Positions 1 to 7,517 of a DNA stretch of 57,094 nucleotides are shown piece after piece (position 1 is the stretch's first letter; each line of letters starts with the position of its first letter). The stretch comes from Pseudomonadota bacterium. Lineage in GTDB: Bacteria; Pseudomonadota; Alphaproteobacteria; Rhizobiales; Beijerinckiaceae. The notes beneath the pieces are model-generated. The model did no database searches and had not been told where the DNA came from. It worked only from the letters and a program-made list of their open reading frames with translations. A program made the position numbers and the translations under genes. Location: the NCBI GenBank assembly GCA_023426505.1, contig JAFAAP010000288.1:1-57094 (forward strand), read 5' to 3'.

Positions 1-68
1 GCGCAGTCTGGTAGCGCATCTGCTTTGGGAGCAGAGGGTCGCGGGTTCAAATCCTGCCGCCCCGACCA
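1..68 (+). tRNA. tRNA-Pro(TGG), 5' end cut by window edge
   Basis: The D arm, anticodon arm, T arm (GGTTCAAATCC) and a genomically encoded CCA are all present. The acceptor 5' strand and the first D-stem bases lie before the window. The seven-base anticodon loop TTTGGGA between the arms TCTGC and GCAGA gives anticodon TGG, so the tRNA reads proline codons. It ends 39 bases before the complex I subunit gene on the same strand, so they may share a transcript. Confidence 0.95.
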
Positions 69-107
69 TCCTCACCGGCCGAACGTTCGAAAGAGTTCCT
101 GAACCCG

Positions 108-413
108 ATGTCCGCACGGATTTATAAGCCCGCCAAGTCCGCAACGCAGTCCGGCCTTGCCCGGACGAAGCAGTGGCTCCTGGTTTTCGACCAGGATCGG
201 CCGCGAGAGATCGAGCCCCTTATGGGATGGACGAGCTCGGGCGACACCCGTCAGCAACTGCGGCTCTGGTTCGATACCAAGGAAGAAGCCATCGCCTACG
301 CCCAGCGGGAGGGCATCGCCTACCGGGTCGAGGAGCCGCACGACGTGAAGCGCCGCCTCATGGCCTATTCGGACAATTTCAAGTTCAACCGCGTCGACCG
401 CTGGACCCACTGA
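108..413 (+). CDS. NADH dehydrogenase accessory subunit, NDUFS4/18 kDa family
   Basis: This 101-residue protein has the ETC complex I conserved region found in mitochondrial NDUFS4 and its alphaproteobacterial counterparts. It is expected to be a peripheral-arm accessory subunit of respiratory complex I on the cytoplasmic face of the membrane. Recognisable family features are the N-terminal ARIYKPAKSATQSG, the central W-x-LVFDQD, the GW-(T)SS-GDTRQQ-LRL-F stretch, the EEAIAYA-x-EGI-Y segment and the C-terminal DNFKFNRVDRWTH. The length matches bacterial members, which lack the mitochondrial presequence. The gene lies between tRNA-Pro and tRNA-Arg, a core chromosomal setting. The start is the only ATG giving the full family length. 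Confidence 0.93.
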   Translation: MSARIYKPAKSATQSGLARTKQWLLVFDQDRPREIEPLMGWTSSGDTRQQLRLWFDTKEEAIAYAQREGIAYRVEEPHDVKRRLMAYSDNFKFNRVDRWTH

Positions 414-433
414 CGTCCAGCCGCCTCGCGCGC

Positions 434-510
434 GGCCCCGTAGCTCAGCTGGATAGAGCAACTGCCTTCTAAGCAGTAGGTCGCAGGTTCGAGCCCTGCC
501 GGGGTCGCCA
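434..510 (+). tRNA. tRNA-Arg(TCT)
   Basis: This is a complete cloverleaf with acceptor arms GGCCCCG and CGGGGTC, allowing one G-U pair, and an encoded CCA end. The anticodon stem ACTGC/GCAGT encloses loop CTTCTAA, giving anticodon TCT for arginine AGA/AGG codons. It follows the complex I subunit gene by 20 bases. tRNA-Arg genes are frequent integration targets, but I found no second copy of its 3' end in the window. Confidence 0.96.
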
Positions 511-926
511 ACAAAATCAATCGCTTATCGCAATCATTTGCGTTTATTTTCCCCCACTTTTCCCACTTGGGTAACAGCAGGCGAAAGATGATTGGCGCCT
601 GAGTTGAGAGAAATAAGCGTGGGGTGTGTTGTGAAGCCGCGCGCCTCTCGAATCAGCGTACGCCCATGTGCGATAGCACCACGAGAGTCATAAGGCTCCT
701 CCTTCCCACCAGCTGCCGCGCTCGCCTCTAGCTCGATGCGACGGACTAACCGGAATACAAAGATTTACCTTCCTTTTATAGGAATAACATCCAACAGCGG
801 CGTCACCAGCTGCAGCGGGTGGTCCTCTGCTCACCGTTAAGCAACGATCCCTCAGAAAAGTAATGCGGCGCAATCTGGCCAACATTCCGCTGTTGGTCTC
901 AACTGCGCTTGGGGAGGTTCGGCAGC
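511..926. other. Intergenic region upstream of the sensor-regulator
   Basis: No convincing gene is visible in these 416 bases. There is a comparatively AT-rich stretch around 749-790 that could hold the promoter of the downstream regulator, but I cannot place -35/-10 boxes with confidence. The short open frames here lack ribosome sites and family features. Confidence 0.5.
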
Positions 927-2900
927 TTGAACACGACGCAGTTTTTCGCACGGGGCGGCACGATAAGTGCCCGGATTCAGACCTATGATTGGTCTACGTC
1001 CCCACTCGGGCCGCATGAGGCTTGGCCGTCCTCCCTCCGGGTCACCCTCGGCAACATGCTTCGCTCTAAGTTCCCCACATATCTGGTCTGGGGACCGGAG
1101 CTGATCACCTTCTACAATGACGCCAGCCTGCCTCTCCGCGGCATTCGCCCGGAGGCGCTCGGACAACCGCTGCGACAGGCCTGGGCCGAGATCTGGGACG
1201 TGGTCGGTCCGACAATCAAGCAGGCGCTTCGGGGCGAGGCGACCTATCTTCAAGACGTGCCCGTCGATATCGTGCAGCGCAAAGGCTATCCCGAGCAGAC
1301 GTGGTGGACGGCCTCGTTCAGCCCCGTCGTGACCGAGACCGGCACAATCGGTGGCGTGCTCATTATCCTGCAGGAGACCACCGAGCGGGTGCTCACCGAG
1401 CAGCGCCTCCGCTTCCTGGTGGATCTCAGCACACGGTTGCGTGTGATTGCCGAGGCGCGAGACGTCATGACCACAGCTGCCGAGATGCTGGGCCGGCATC
1501 TGCGGGCGAGCCGCGCCGGGTATGGGATGGTCAGCGAAAACGGCGAGACGCTCGTGGTCGAGCGCGACTGGACGGATGCCGCTATCCCGAGCTGTGCCGG
1601 TGAATACCGTAGCAGCGACTTTGGTACGCTAATCAAGAGTGAGCTGAACGCGGGGCGCACGGTCCGCATCGATGACATTCTGGCAGATCCGCTCACGGCG
1701 GAGGAGCCTATCGCCGGTGAATTCCTCCGGACCGGCAAGCGTGCCACCATCATAGCCCCGCTCGTCCGAGATGGCCGGTTTGTCGCATTCTTCTACGTCC
1801 ATCAGAGAGAGCCACGCCACTGGCGGGAAGACGAAGTAGCGCTGGTGCAGGAAGTGGCTGAGCGTACCTGGACATCGGTCCTGCGGGCGCGCGCCGAGAC
1901 CGCGCTGCGAAACAGTGAGCAACTGTTCCGGCAGTTTGCCGAGCATGCAACCGACGTGCTTTGGGTCGTAGACGCCAACACCCGCGGTTTCGAGTATGTC
2001 AGCCCCGCCTATGAGCGGGTCTGGGGACGGCCGCTAGAAACCATCAGGAGCCGGATCCAATGGGAGGAATCCGTCCATCCAGACGACCGCGAGCGCACCA
2101 CCCAGGTCTTTCGAGGCGTCCTGCAAGGCGAGACCATCACTCATGAGTATCGGATCGTGAGGACGGACGGGAGCATGCGCTACATCCACGCCACCGTGTT
2201 CCCCATTTTGGACGAGCATGGGGCCATCCAGCGGATCGGTGGCATTGCTCGGGACGTAACGCAGCATGACGGGTCCATGGTGTACGTCGTGGATGGTAAC
2301 GAGGCTTCACGGCGAGAACTGTCGCTGCGGTTGCAGGAGGCGGGCTATCAGGTGAAGGCGTTTGCCTCGGCGCAGGCCTTCCTGGAAGTGGCACCGGTCC
2401 TCGTCGCTGGCTGCGTGCTGCTCAACACCCGAACCCCCGAGGCCGGCGGACTGACGATCCCGAAGGAGTTGAAAGCACGCCGGGCGGGCCTGCCGGTTGT
2501 TGTCCTAGGAGAGGCGCACGGCATTGTCGCAGTCGGGGTCGAGGCGATGAAAGCGGGAGCGGTAGACTTTCTGGAGACCTCCTGCCGGCCGGAGCAGCTC
2601 CTAGAGGCGGTTGCGTCCGCATTGGCTTCAATCCGGGATGTGGCGGAGCTGGATCAGACTGCTGAGCACATGCGAGCCCAGGTTGCCCTGTTGTCTGTCC
2701 GGGAGCGGGAGGTGCTGGATGGGCTTCTGGCGGGCGGCACCAACAAGACCATTGCCCGGGATCTCGGCATCAGCCCGCGCACAGTGGAGGCGCATCGCGC
2801 CCGGATCATGGAGCGCCTGGGGGCACATAGCCTGCCTGAGTTGGTGCGGATGGCGCTTGCCGCGGGATTGCAGGCAGGGCCCCAGGAAAGCGCATCCTGA
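927..2900 (+). CDS. PAS-GAF-PAS sensor fused to pseudo-receiver and LuxR-type DNA-binding domain
   Basis: This large regulator of about 657 residues has a PAS-like N-terminus (about 15-155, with the DWS-x-SPLGP and GPELITFYND motifs of bacterial PAS sensor kinases). A GAF domain follows at about 165-325, a second PAS at about 330-450, a FixJ-like receiver at about 452-570 and a LuxR/FixJ helix-turn-helix at about 585-650 (LSVREREVLDGLLAG, NKTIARDLGISPRTVEAHR). It has no histidine-kinase or ATPase domain. In the receiver the usual phospho-acceptor Asp is Asn500 (LLNTRTPEAGG). One acidic-pocket Asp is Gly (VYVVDGNE), and the conserved Lys of the EKP motif is Thr (DFLETS). It probably works as a one-component, signal-binding transcription factor rather than by phosphotransfer. 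I chose the TTG start at 927 because GGGGAGG lies nine bases upstream. A TTG at 909 is also open, and the first in-frame ATG falls inside the PAS domain. Confidence 0.85.
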   Translation: MNTTQFFARGGTISARIQTYDWSTSPLGPHEAWPSSLRVTLGNMLRSKFPTYLVWGPELITFYNDASLPLRGIRPEALGQPLRQAWAEIWDVVGPTIKQALRGEATYLQDVPVDIVQRKGYPEQTWWTASFSPVVTETGTIGGVLIILQETTERVLTEQRLRFLVDLSTRLRVIAEARDVMTTAAEMLGRHLRASRAGYGMVSENGETLVVERDWTDAAIPSCAGEYRSSDFGTLIKSELNAGRTVRIDDILADPLTAEEPIAGEFLRTGKRATIIAPLVRDGRFVAFFYVHQREPRHWREDEVALVQEVAERTWTSVLRARAETALRNSEQLFRQFAEHATDVLWVVDANTRGFEYVSPAYERVWGRPLETIRSRIQWEESVHPDDRERTTQVFRGVLQGETITHEYRIVRTDGSMRYIHATVFPILDEHGAIQRIGGIARDVTQHDGSMVYVVDGNEASRRELSLRLQEAGYQVKAFASAQAFLEVAPVLVAGCVLLNTRTPEAGGLTIPKELKARRAGLPVVVLGEAHGIVAVGVEAMKAGAVDFLETSCRPEQLLEAVASALASIRDVAELDQTAEHMRAQVALLSVREREVLDGLLAGGTNKTIARDLGISPRTVEAHRARIMERLGAHSLPELVRMALAAGLQAGPQESAS

Positions 2901-3259
2901 TTGAGCTCGGGAGATGATCTTTCCCTGGCTAAGTGGACACCGGGGTAGTTCGCGTCAGGTGACATTTCGCGATCTGGGCAGCTTGGACTTTGCCGCTTAA
3001 TCGTGAAATTCGATGAGCGCTCTTCCATGAAATTTTGTGCCAGGGTCAGGTCTTGGTGCGAGGCAGCCGAACGCCGAACTTCCGCAGTCATGGGGTAAGC
3101 TGACCTACATAAGGCCGCGCCCAACGGCTCAGTTTGGCCCGTTAAGAGACCTTCGCATGTAGCGGCACGCGGCAAAGACAGTGCGGCTACGAGTCTCCTT
3201 ATCTTCCTGCTGAGGCTCAGCGCCATGACGATCGAGCTTCACAGATTGGGATCGCCACA
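2901..3259. other. Intergenic region, no gene recognised
   Basis: No supported gene lies here. Open frames that cross it on the minus strand are the antisense of the LuxR-type domain and show no family features. The downstream end carries the terminator of the minus-strand RraA-like gene. Confidence 0.5.
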
Positions 3260-3290
3260 CAAAAGCGACCGGCTGGGGCAGCCGGTCGCT
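3260..3290 (-). terminator. Rho-independent terminator for the RraA-like/dehydrogenase genes
   Basis: Perfect 11-bp inverted arms AGCGACCGGCT and AGCCGGTCGCT surround a five-base loop. On the minus strand the stem is followed by TTTTGTGTGG. It lies 15 bases past the stop of the minus-strand gene ending at 3305. Confidence 0.85.
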
Positions 3291-3304
3291 CAAACGTCCC
3301 AGAC

Positions 3305-3979
3305 TTAGACCCCTTCACATCCCAATCGCTTCAAGGCTTCGTCGACCCAAGGCTTCGAGACGTTGCCTTCCTGGGTCGCCGCCATGATCTTCGCCTCGGC
3401 CGCCTGCTTCGCCTTGGCGTCGGCGTAGGTCGTCGCGGTGTCGCCGAAGGGAATGCAGAGCAGACCATCGTCGTCGCCAAGAATCAGGTCGCCAGGTTCG
3501 ACGACCATTCCGTCAACGGCGATCGGAACGTTGATTTCGCCCGGACCATCCTTGTAGGGGCCACGATGCGTCACGCCCGCGGCAAAAACGGGAAATTGGT
3601 GAGAGCGGATGTAGCCATAGTCGCGCACCGCGCCGTTGATTACAATTCCCGCGAGCCCGATCTTCTCGGCATGGGCGAGCATGAGTTCGCCGATGATGGC
3701 GTTAGTCAGGTCGCCTCCGGCGTCAACGAAAATGACGTCACCGGGCTCCGCGATCTGGAGTGCCTTATGCACCATGAGGTTATCGCCCGGGCGGGTTTTC
3801 ACGGTCAGCGCCGGGCCTGCGAGAACACCACCTGCATGGAGCGGTCGCAGACGTGAGCCGGCAGCCGTCATACGCGACATCACATCGCTCACGTTGGCGA
3901 CGGGCAATTCCCGAAATTTATGCACGACCTCGGCATCGACCTTTCGCTGGCGGGGCAGAACTCTGAATCCGATAGTCAC
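3305..3979 (-). CDS. RraA-fold aldolase/decarboxylase (HMG-aldolase family)
   Basis: This 224-residue protein belongs to the RraA/4-hydroxy-4-methyl-2-oxoglutarate aldolase (ProA/LigK) family. Known enzymes cleave 4-hydroxy-2-oxo-dicarboxylates or decarboxylate oxaloacetate in the cytoplasm with a divalent metal. Visible features are VSDVMSRM near residue 30, GPALTVKTRPGDN, DVIFVDAGGD, the substrate-binding GIVINGAVRD (Arg-Asp pair), and DLILGDDDGLLCIP near the C-terminus. It lies about 80 bases downstream of a D-2-hydroxyacid dehydrogenase on the same strand and ends at a strong terminator, so the two probably form an operon. A regulator role (RNase E inhibition, as in E. coli RraA) is unlikely given the catabolic neighbourhood. 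The exact substrate is unknown. Confidence 0.82.
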   Translation of the reverse strand: MTIGFRVLPRQRKVDAEVVHKFRELPVANVSDVMSRMTAAGSRLRPLHAGGVLAGPALTVKTRPGDNLMVHKALQIAEPGDVIFVDAGGDLTNAIIGELMLAHAEKIGLAGIVINGAVRDYGYIRSHQFPVFAAGVTHRGPYKDGPGEINVPIAVDGMVVEPGDLILGDDDGLLCIPFGDTATTYADAKAKQAAEAKIMAATQEGNVSKPWVDEALKRLGCEGV

Positions 3980-4062
3980 TTTAGGTGGTCCCTTTTCACG
4001 ATGTTGATTGCGTATGGAAGTGACGGGTGTTTGGGCGATCGAACCGCGTCACATCGGCGTGG

Positions 4063-5103
4063 CTAATGCGCAGAGGATGCTGCGGCCTGGAAAGTCGGGT
4101 TCGCGACGCTCCTGAGATCGGGGCCGTTGCCATGGAGGACGCTGATGATGTGGCGTGCGGCCGTCTCGGCCATGGCTCGCATGGCGCCTCTCGCCGCTCC
4201 GCCCGTGTGCGGGGTCACGATGATGTTCGGCAGCGACCAAAGCGGGCTATCCTTCGGCGGTGGCTCTTCGGCGAAGCTGTCGAGGCCGGCTCCAGCGATG
4301 GTGCCGGTACGCAAGGCTTCAACCAGCGCCGCTTCGTCGATGATGCCTCCACGGGCCGTGTTCACAACGAAGGATGTCGGTTTCATCTGCCCGAGGCGTT
4401 CTGCATTGATGAGGTGACGTGTTTCCTTTGTCAGGGGACAATGCAGGCTGACAATATCCGATGTCGCAAGAAGCGTATCGAGGTCGGTTTCGCGAGTGAC
4501 CTCGCGCGGCAGTTCGATCGTGTACGGGTCGAATACCGCGACTGACATGCCGAGGCCCCGTGCGAGATTTGCGACTTCTTGCCCAATGGCGCCGAAGCCC
4601 ACGAGCCCCAGCTTTGCTCCGCCAAGATCGCGTCCGACGTAGCTTGCCTTGGGCCATTCGCCGCCTTTGACCGCGCGATCCAGGGGCACGATATCTTTCA
4701 TCAGGGCAATGATCAGCGCTATCGTATGCTCCGCCACTGAACGAGCATTGGCGCCGAGCGCTCGAAGAACCGGTATACCGCATCGTGCGGCGGCATCGAG
4801 GTCGATGTTGTCGACGCCAGTGCCATGCTTGGCGATGACCTTGAGACGTGGTGAGGCCGCAATGACGGTCTCGTTCACTTGGCCCTGCCGGACAATCAGC
4901 CCTTCGATCTGAAGATCGGCCGCGAGCTTCGCAATGTCGTCTGACGAAGCATAGGGGGGGCAATAGTAAGTCTGAAGGCCATGCGCTTCGAGGGCGGCGA
5001 CAGCTTCCCCCGCAAGAGCAGAACCCGTGACAAGCACAGGCCGTTCCTGGGCTGATTGCGCCGCCTTCTTCGGCGCAGCTTCATCAGGCTGATTTCCCAG
5101 CAC
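4063..5103 (-). CDS. D-2-hydroxyacid dehydrogenase (phosphoglycerate-dehydrogenase-like)
   Basis: This cytoplasmic NAD(P)-dependent enzyme of about 346 residues belongs to the D-isomer-specific 2-hydroxyacid dehydrogenase family, which interconverts D-2-hydroxy acids and 2-oxo acids. The Rossmann motif GLVGFGAIGQEVANLARG is followed by an acidic FDP that favours NAD. The catalytic Arg is in VNTARGGIIDE, the Glu in SFAEEPP and the His in TPHTGG. I chose the GTG start at 5103 because GGGAG lies six bases upstream. An open frame runs further upstream, but its sequence is Arg-rich and unlike the family. It is divergent from an IclR regulator and probably co-transcribed with the RraA-like gene. 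Serine biosynthesis is unlikely because the C-terminal ACT domain of many SerA enzymes is absent. Confidence 0.87.
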   Translation of the reverse strand: MLGNQPDEAAPKKAAQSAQERPVLVTGSALAGEAVAALEAHGLQTYYCPPYASSDDIAKLAADLQIEGLIVRQGQVNETVIAASPRLKVIAKHGTGVDNIDLDAAARCGIPVLRALGANARSVAEHTIALIIALMKDIVPLDRAVKGGEWPKASYVGRDLGGAKLGLVGFGAIGQEVANLARGLGMSVAVFDPYTIELPREVTRETDLDTLLATSDIVSLHCPLTKETRHLINAERLGQMKPTSFVVNTARGGIIDEAALVEALRTGTIAGAGLDSFAEEPPPKDSPLWSLPNIIVTPHTGGAARGAMRAMAETAARHIISVLHGNGPDLRSVANPTFQAAASSAH

Positions 5104-5247
5104 ATTCTTCTCCCATTTCGTGACCTTTCCCCTGGTCGACCTGCGACGCAGCCTTAAGGCCCGCAAAAACTTGATGAACAAACGCGCGTCGCATCGAGAC
5201 ACATTCTTGCGCGACAACAAGCTTTGACAGAAGCATATTTCTGCGAT

Positions 5248-5264
5248 ATTTCATAGTGAGAAAT
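5248..5264. promoter_or_regulatory. Candidate IclR operator (inverted repeat)
   Basis: Arms ATTTC and GAAAT are separated by seven bases in the divergent space between the dehydrogenase (start 5103, minus) and the IclR regulator (start 5289, plus). IclR-family proteins commonly bind such short palindromes in divergent promoters. The assignment is inference from position and symmetry only. Confidence 0.35.
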
Positions 5265-5288
5265 GGCGTTACGCAGAGTGAAACGCTT

Positions 5289-6050
5289 ATGGCAAGAGAA
5301 GCCTTGGACATCGAAGCGCGAGAGGAAGGTGGGGTCATCGCTGTCGAGCGTGCCTTGTCGGTGCTCGATGCATTTACGGCTGACGACCGCTCCTTGAGTC
5401 TGGCGGAGCTGGCGCGGCGTGTTGGCCTCTCGAAGCCGACTGTTCTCCGCTTTACGAAGTCACTCGCTCGGGCCGGCTACCTCGTCCGCAACGATGATGC
5501 GAGCTGGCGCTTGGGACCGAAGCTTGCCCGGCTGGGAACGCTCTATCAGGCCGGCTTCCGAATCGAAGATTACGTTCAGCCGGCACTCCGCCGCTTGGCT
5601 CAAGAGACAGGTGAGAGCGCAGCGTTCTACGTTCGCGAAGGCGACATGCGCCTCTGCCTGTTTCGCGTGGATTCACCGCAATCCATTGGCCATCATGCCC
5701 GGACCGGCGATTTGCTTCCGCTCGACCGCGGTGCGCCGGGACGCGTGCTCCTCGCATTCGGCGGCGAACCGGGCGAGTTCTATGATCGGATCCGGCGCGA
5801 CTTCTATTATGCAACATGCGGTGAGCGCGATCCGCAGGTCGGCAGCGTCGCCTATCCGGTGTTCAGGATCGGCCAACAGCTCGCCGGCGTTCTCGCTGTG
5901 ACCGGCCCGAAGAGCCGGTTCGACGATGAGGCGATTGCCCGCCATCTCGAGCCGTTGAGATCCATTGCCAACGAACTCACACGACAACTCGGCGGGAAGA
6001 CCGAGGACCAGAATTCGACCCTCAGGCCACGCGCATCCACTCGCACCTGA
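5289..6050 (+). CDS. IclR-family transcriptional regulator
   Basis: This 253-residue regulator has an N-terminal winged helix-turn-helix (LSLAELARRVGLSKPTVLRF at about residues 37-56) and a C-terminal GAF-like effector domain (about 80-240). Typical IclR signatures include AVERALSVLDAF, GYL-V after the wing, and the PVFRIGQQLAGVLAVTGP segment. It likely senses a small carboxylate or hydroxy acid and controls the divergent dehydrogenase and RraA genes and the downstream tct genes. I prefer the ATG at 5289. A GTG at 5256 is in frame but lacks a ribosome site and would overlap the inverted repeat. The transporter gene begins 44 bases after its stop. Confidence 0.88.
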   Translation: MAREALDIEAREEGGVIAVERALSVLDAFTADDRSLSLAELARRVGLSKPTVLRFTKSLARAGYLVRNDDASWRLGPKLARLGTLYQAGFRIEDYVQPALRRLAQETGESAAFYVREGDMRLCLFRVDSPQSIGHHARTGDLLPLDRGAPGRVLLAFGGEPGEFYDRIRRDFYYATCGERDPQVGSVAYPVFRIGQQLAGVLAVTGPKSRFDDEAIARHLEPLRSIANELTRQLGGKTEDQNSTLRPRASTRT

Positions 6051-6093
6051 GGCGAATAAGCTCGATCGCCAGTGATCATAAGGAGAGGAAACT

Positions 6094-7053
6094 GTGTTTA
6101 AAGTTCTTAAAACGCTTTGTATCGGCGCGCTCGCGGTAAGTGCCGCGGCGACAGCCGCTCACGCCGAGTGGCCGAAAGATCGTCCCATCGAGATCGTCGT
6201 GGCGTTTGCGCCGGGCGGGAGCACGGACGTCATGGCTCGCGCGATGCAGCCCTTCCTGGAGAAAGAGCTCGGCGCAAAGACCGTGATCGTCAACAAGCCC
6301 GGCGCTTCGGGCGAGATCGCCTATACCTATCTGTCCCAGGCCAAGCCGGACGGCTACACCTTCTCGTTCATCAACACGCCTGGCTATCTTTCGATGCAGG
6401 TGCAGCGCAAGCTGCGGTACGACCCGAAGAGCATACAGGCCGTGGCCCGTATCGTCGATGATCCGACGGCTTACGTCGTGAAGGCCGACTCCCCGATTAA
6501 ATCGCTCAAGGATCTCATCGCCCAAGCTAAGGCGAAACCAGGGTCCGTGTCAGTCGGCACCTCGGGCGTCGGCACCGATGATCATCTTGCGATGATCCTG
6601 CTGGAGCAGGCAGCCGGTGTGACCCTGACCCACGTCCCGTTTCCCGGCGCCGGTGAAACACGAACGGCTCTCCTCGGCGGTCACATCACGACGGGTGGCC
6701 TGAACGTCAGTGAGTTTGCAGGTGGTGACCTGACCTCCATTCGTCCTTTGGTGACTTTCGGTGACAAGCGCTCGCCCGAGGCGCCGGATGTACCGACGGC
6801 CAAGGAGGAAGGTTTCGAGGTGTTCATGAGCTCAGAGCGCGGTCTGGCCGCACGCCGGGACGTCCCGGCCGACATTCGCGCCAAGTTTTCGGAGGCCGTG
6901 AAGAAGGTCGTCGAGAGTCCTGAGTTCAAGGAAGAAGCCAAGAAGCTCGCTCTTCCGCTCGCCTATCTGTCGGGCGAGGAATGGGAGCAGCAGATGCCGA
7001 AGCGCCTGCAATCGTTCCAGGACATCTGGAACAAGACACCCTGGGTGCAATAA
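6094..7053 (+). CDS. tctC: TctC/Bug-family periplasmic carboxylate-binding protein
   Basis: This 319-residue secreted protein has a cleavable signal peptide (hydrophobic core LCIGALAVSAAATA, likely cleavage after AHA near residue 24). The mature start EWPKDRPIEIVVAFAPGGSTD is typical of the Bug/TctC receptors that deliver carboxylates to the TctA/TctB membrane complex. The family binds the ligand carboxylate through the P-GG-x-D loop and a second loop around GTSGVGTDDHLA. The GTG start has AGGAGAGG six bases upstream. The stop overlaps the tctB start (TAATG), so translation is coupled. The ligand is unknown. Citrate-like tricarboxylates are one option, but most Bug proteins bind other carboxylates, and the neighbouring enzymes suggest a 2-hydroxy acid. 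Confidence 0.9.
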   Translation: MFKVLKTLCIGALAVSAAATAAHAEWPKDRPIEIVVAFAPGGSTDVMARAMQPFLEKELGAKTVIVNKPGASGEIAYTYLSQAKPDGYTFSFINTPGYLSMQVQRKLRYDPKSIQAVARIVDDPTAYVVKADSPIKSLKDLIAQAKAKPGSVSVGTSGVGTDDHLAMILLEQAAGVTLTHVPFPGAGETRTALLGGHITTGGLNVSEFAGGDLTSIRPLVTFGDKRSPEAPDVPTAKEEGFEVFMSSERGLAARRDVPADIRAKFSEAVKKVVESPEFKEEAKKLALPLAYLSGEEWEQQMPKRLQSFQDIWNKTPWVQ

Positions 7054-7517
7054 TGGCCAACCGCTCGTCACTCGGGCGGAAAGGTAACCAACCTGATCTT
7101 CTTGCTGGGTTGATCTTCATCTTCATCGGAGCGCTCGGCCTTTGGGCCGGGCGCGACCTGAGGATGGGCAATGCCGCCATGATGGGGCCGGGTTACCTTC
7201 CGCTGATCGTCTCGGCGCTGATCCTGCTGATCGGCCTCGGGGTGACCATCATGGGACTCATGCGCTCGAGCGAACCGATCGGGGTCGTTCGTCTGCGTCC
7301 GCTCCTGATCATTCTCCTCGCGGTCGCCGGCTTCGCCTATGCAGCGGGATCCTTGGGGTTCATCATTGCGGCCGCATGGCTCATTGGCATCGGCAGCCTA
7401 GCCGATCCTGAGACCCGGCTCCGCGAGATCGCCGCCTCCATCGTGGTGCTGACGATTTTCGGCATCCTCGTTTTCATCGTTGGACTGGGCGTCCAGATGC
7501 CGTTGGGGCCATTCTGA
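7053..7517 (+). CDS. tctB: TctB-family small membrane subunit
   Basis: This 154-residue integral membrane protein has about four transmembrane helices (LLAGLIFIFIGALGLWAG, YLPLIVSALILLIGLGVTIMG, LLIILLAVAGFAYAAG, and a C-terminal VVLTIFGILVFIVGLGV). The size and the N-terminal FIFIGALGLW and MGPGYLP motifs fit the small subunit of tripartite tricarboxylate transporters. Its start overlaps the tctC stop and its stop overlaps the tctA start (TGATG). That fixes the start at 7053 rather than any upstream codon. It acts with TctA and TctC in the inner membrane. Confidence 0.9.
   Translation: MANRSSLGRKGNQPDLLAGLIFIFIGALGLWAGRDLRMGNAAMMGPGYLPLIVSALILLIGLGVTIMGLMRSSEPIGVVRLRPLLIILLAVAGFAYAAGSLGFIIAAAWLIGIGSLADPETRLREIAASIVVLTIFGILVFIVGLGVQMPLGPF

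Noticed and set aside
434..510. tRNA-Arg as the attachment site of an integrated island
   Set aside because: No direct repeat of the tRNA 3' end was found elsewhere in the window, and the integrase relic is 12 kb away and inactive.
2654..3226. 190-codon minus-strand frame after the LuxR-type gene
   Set aside because: It overlaps the coding LuxR domain and continues into DNA without any recognised motif.
5268..5284. Iteron-like ACGCAGAGTGAAACG beside the IclR start
   Set aside because: It shares only eight bases with the RepA iterons and lies 18 kb away, so it is most likely chance.
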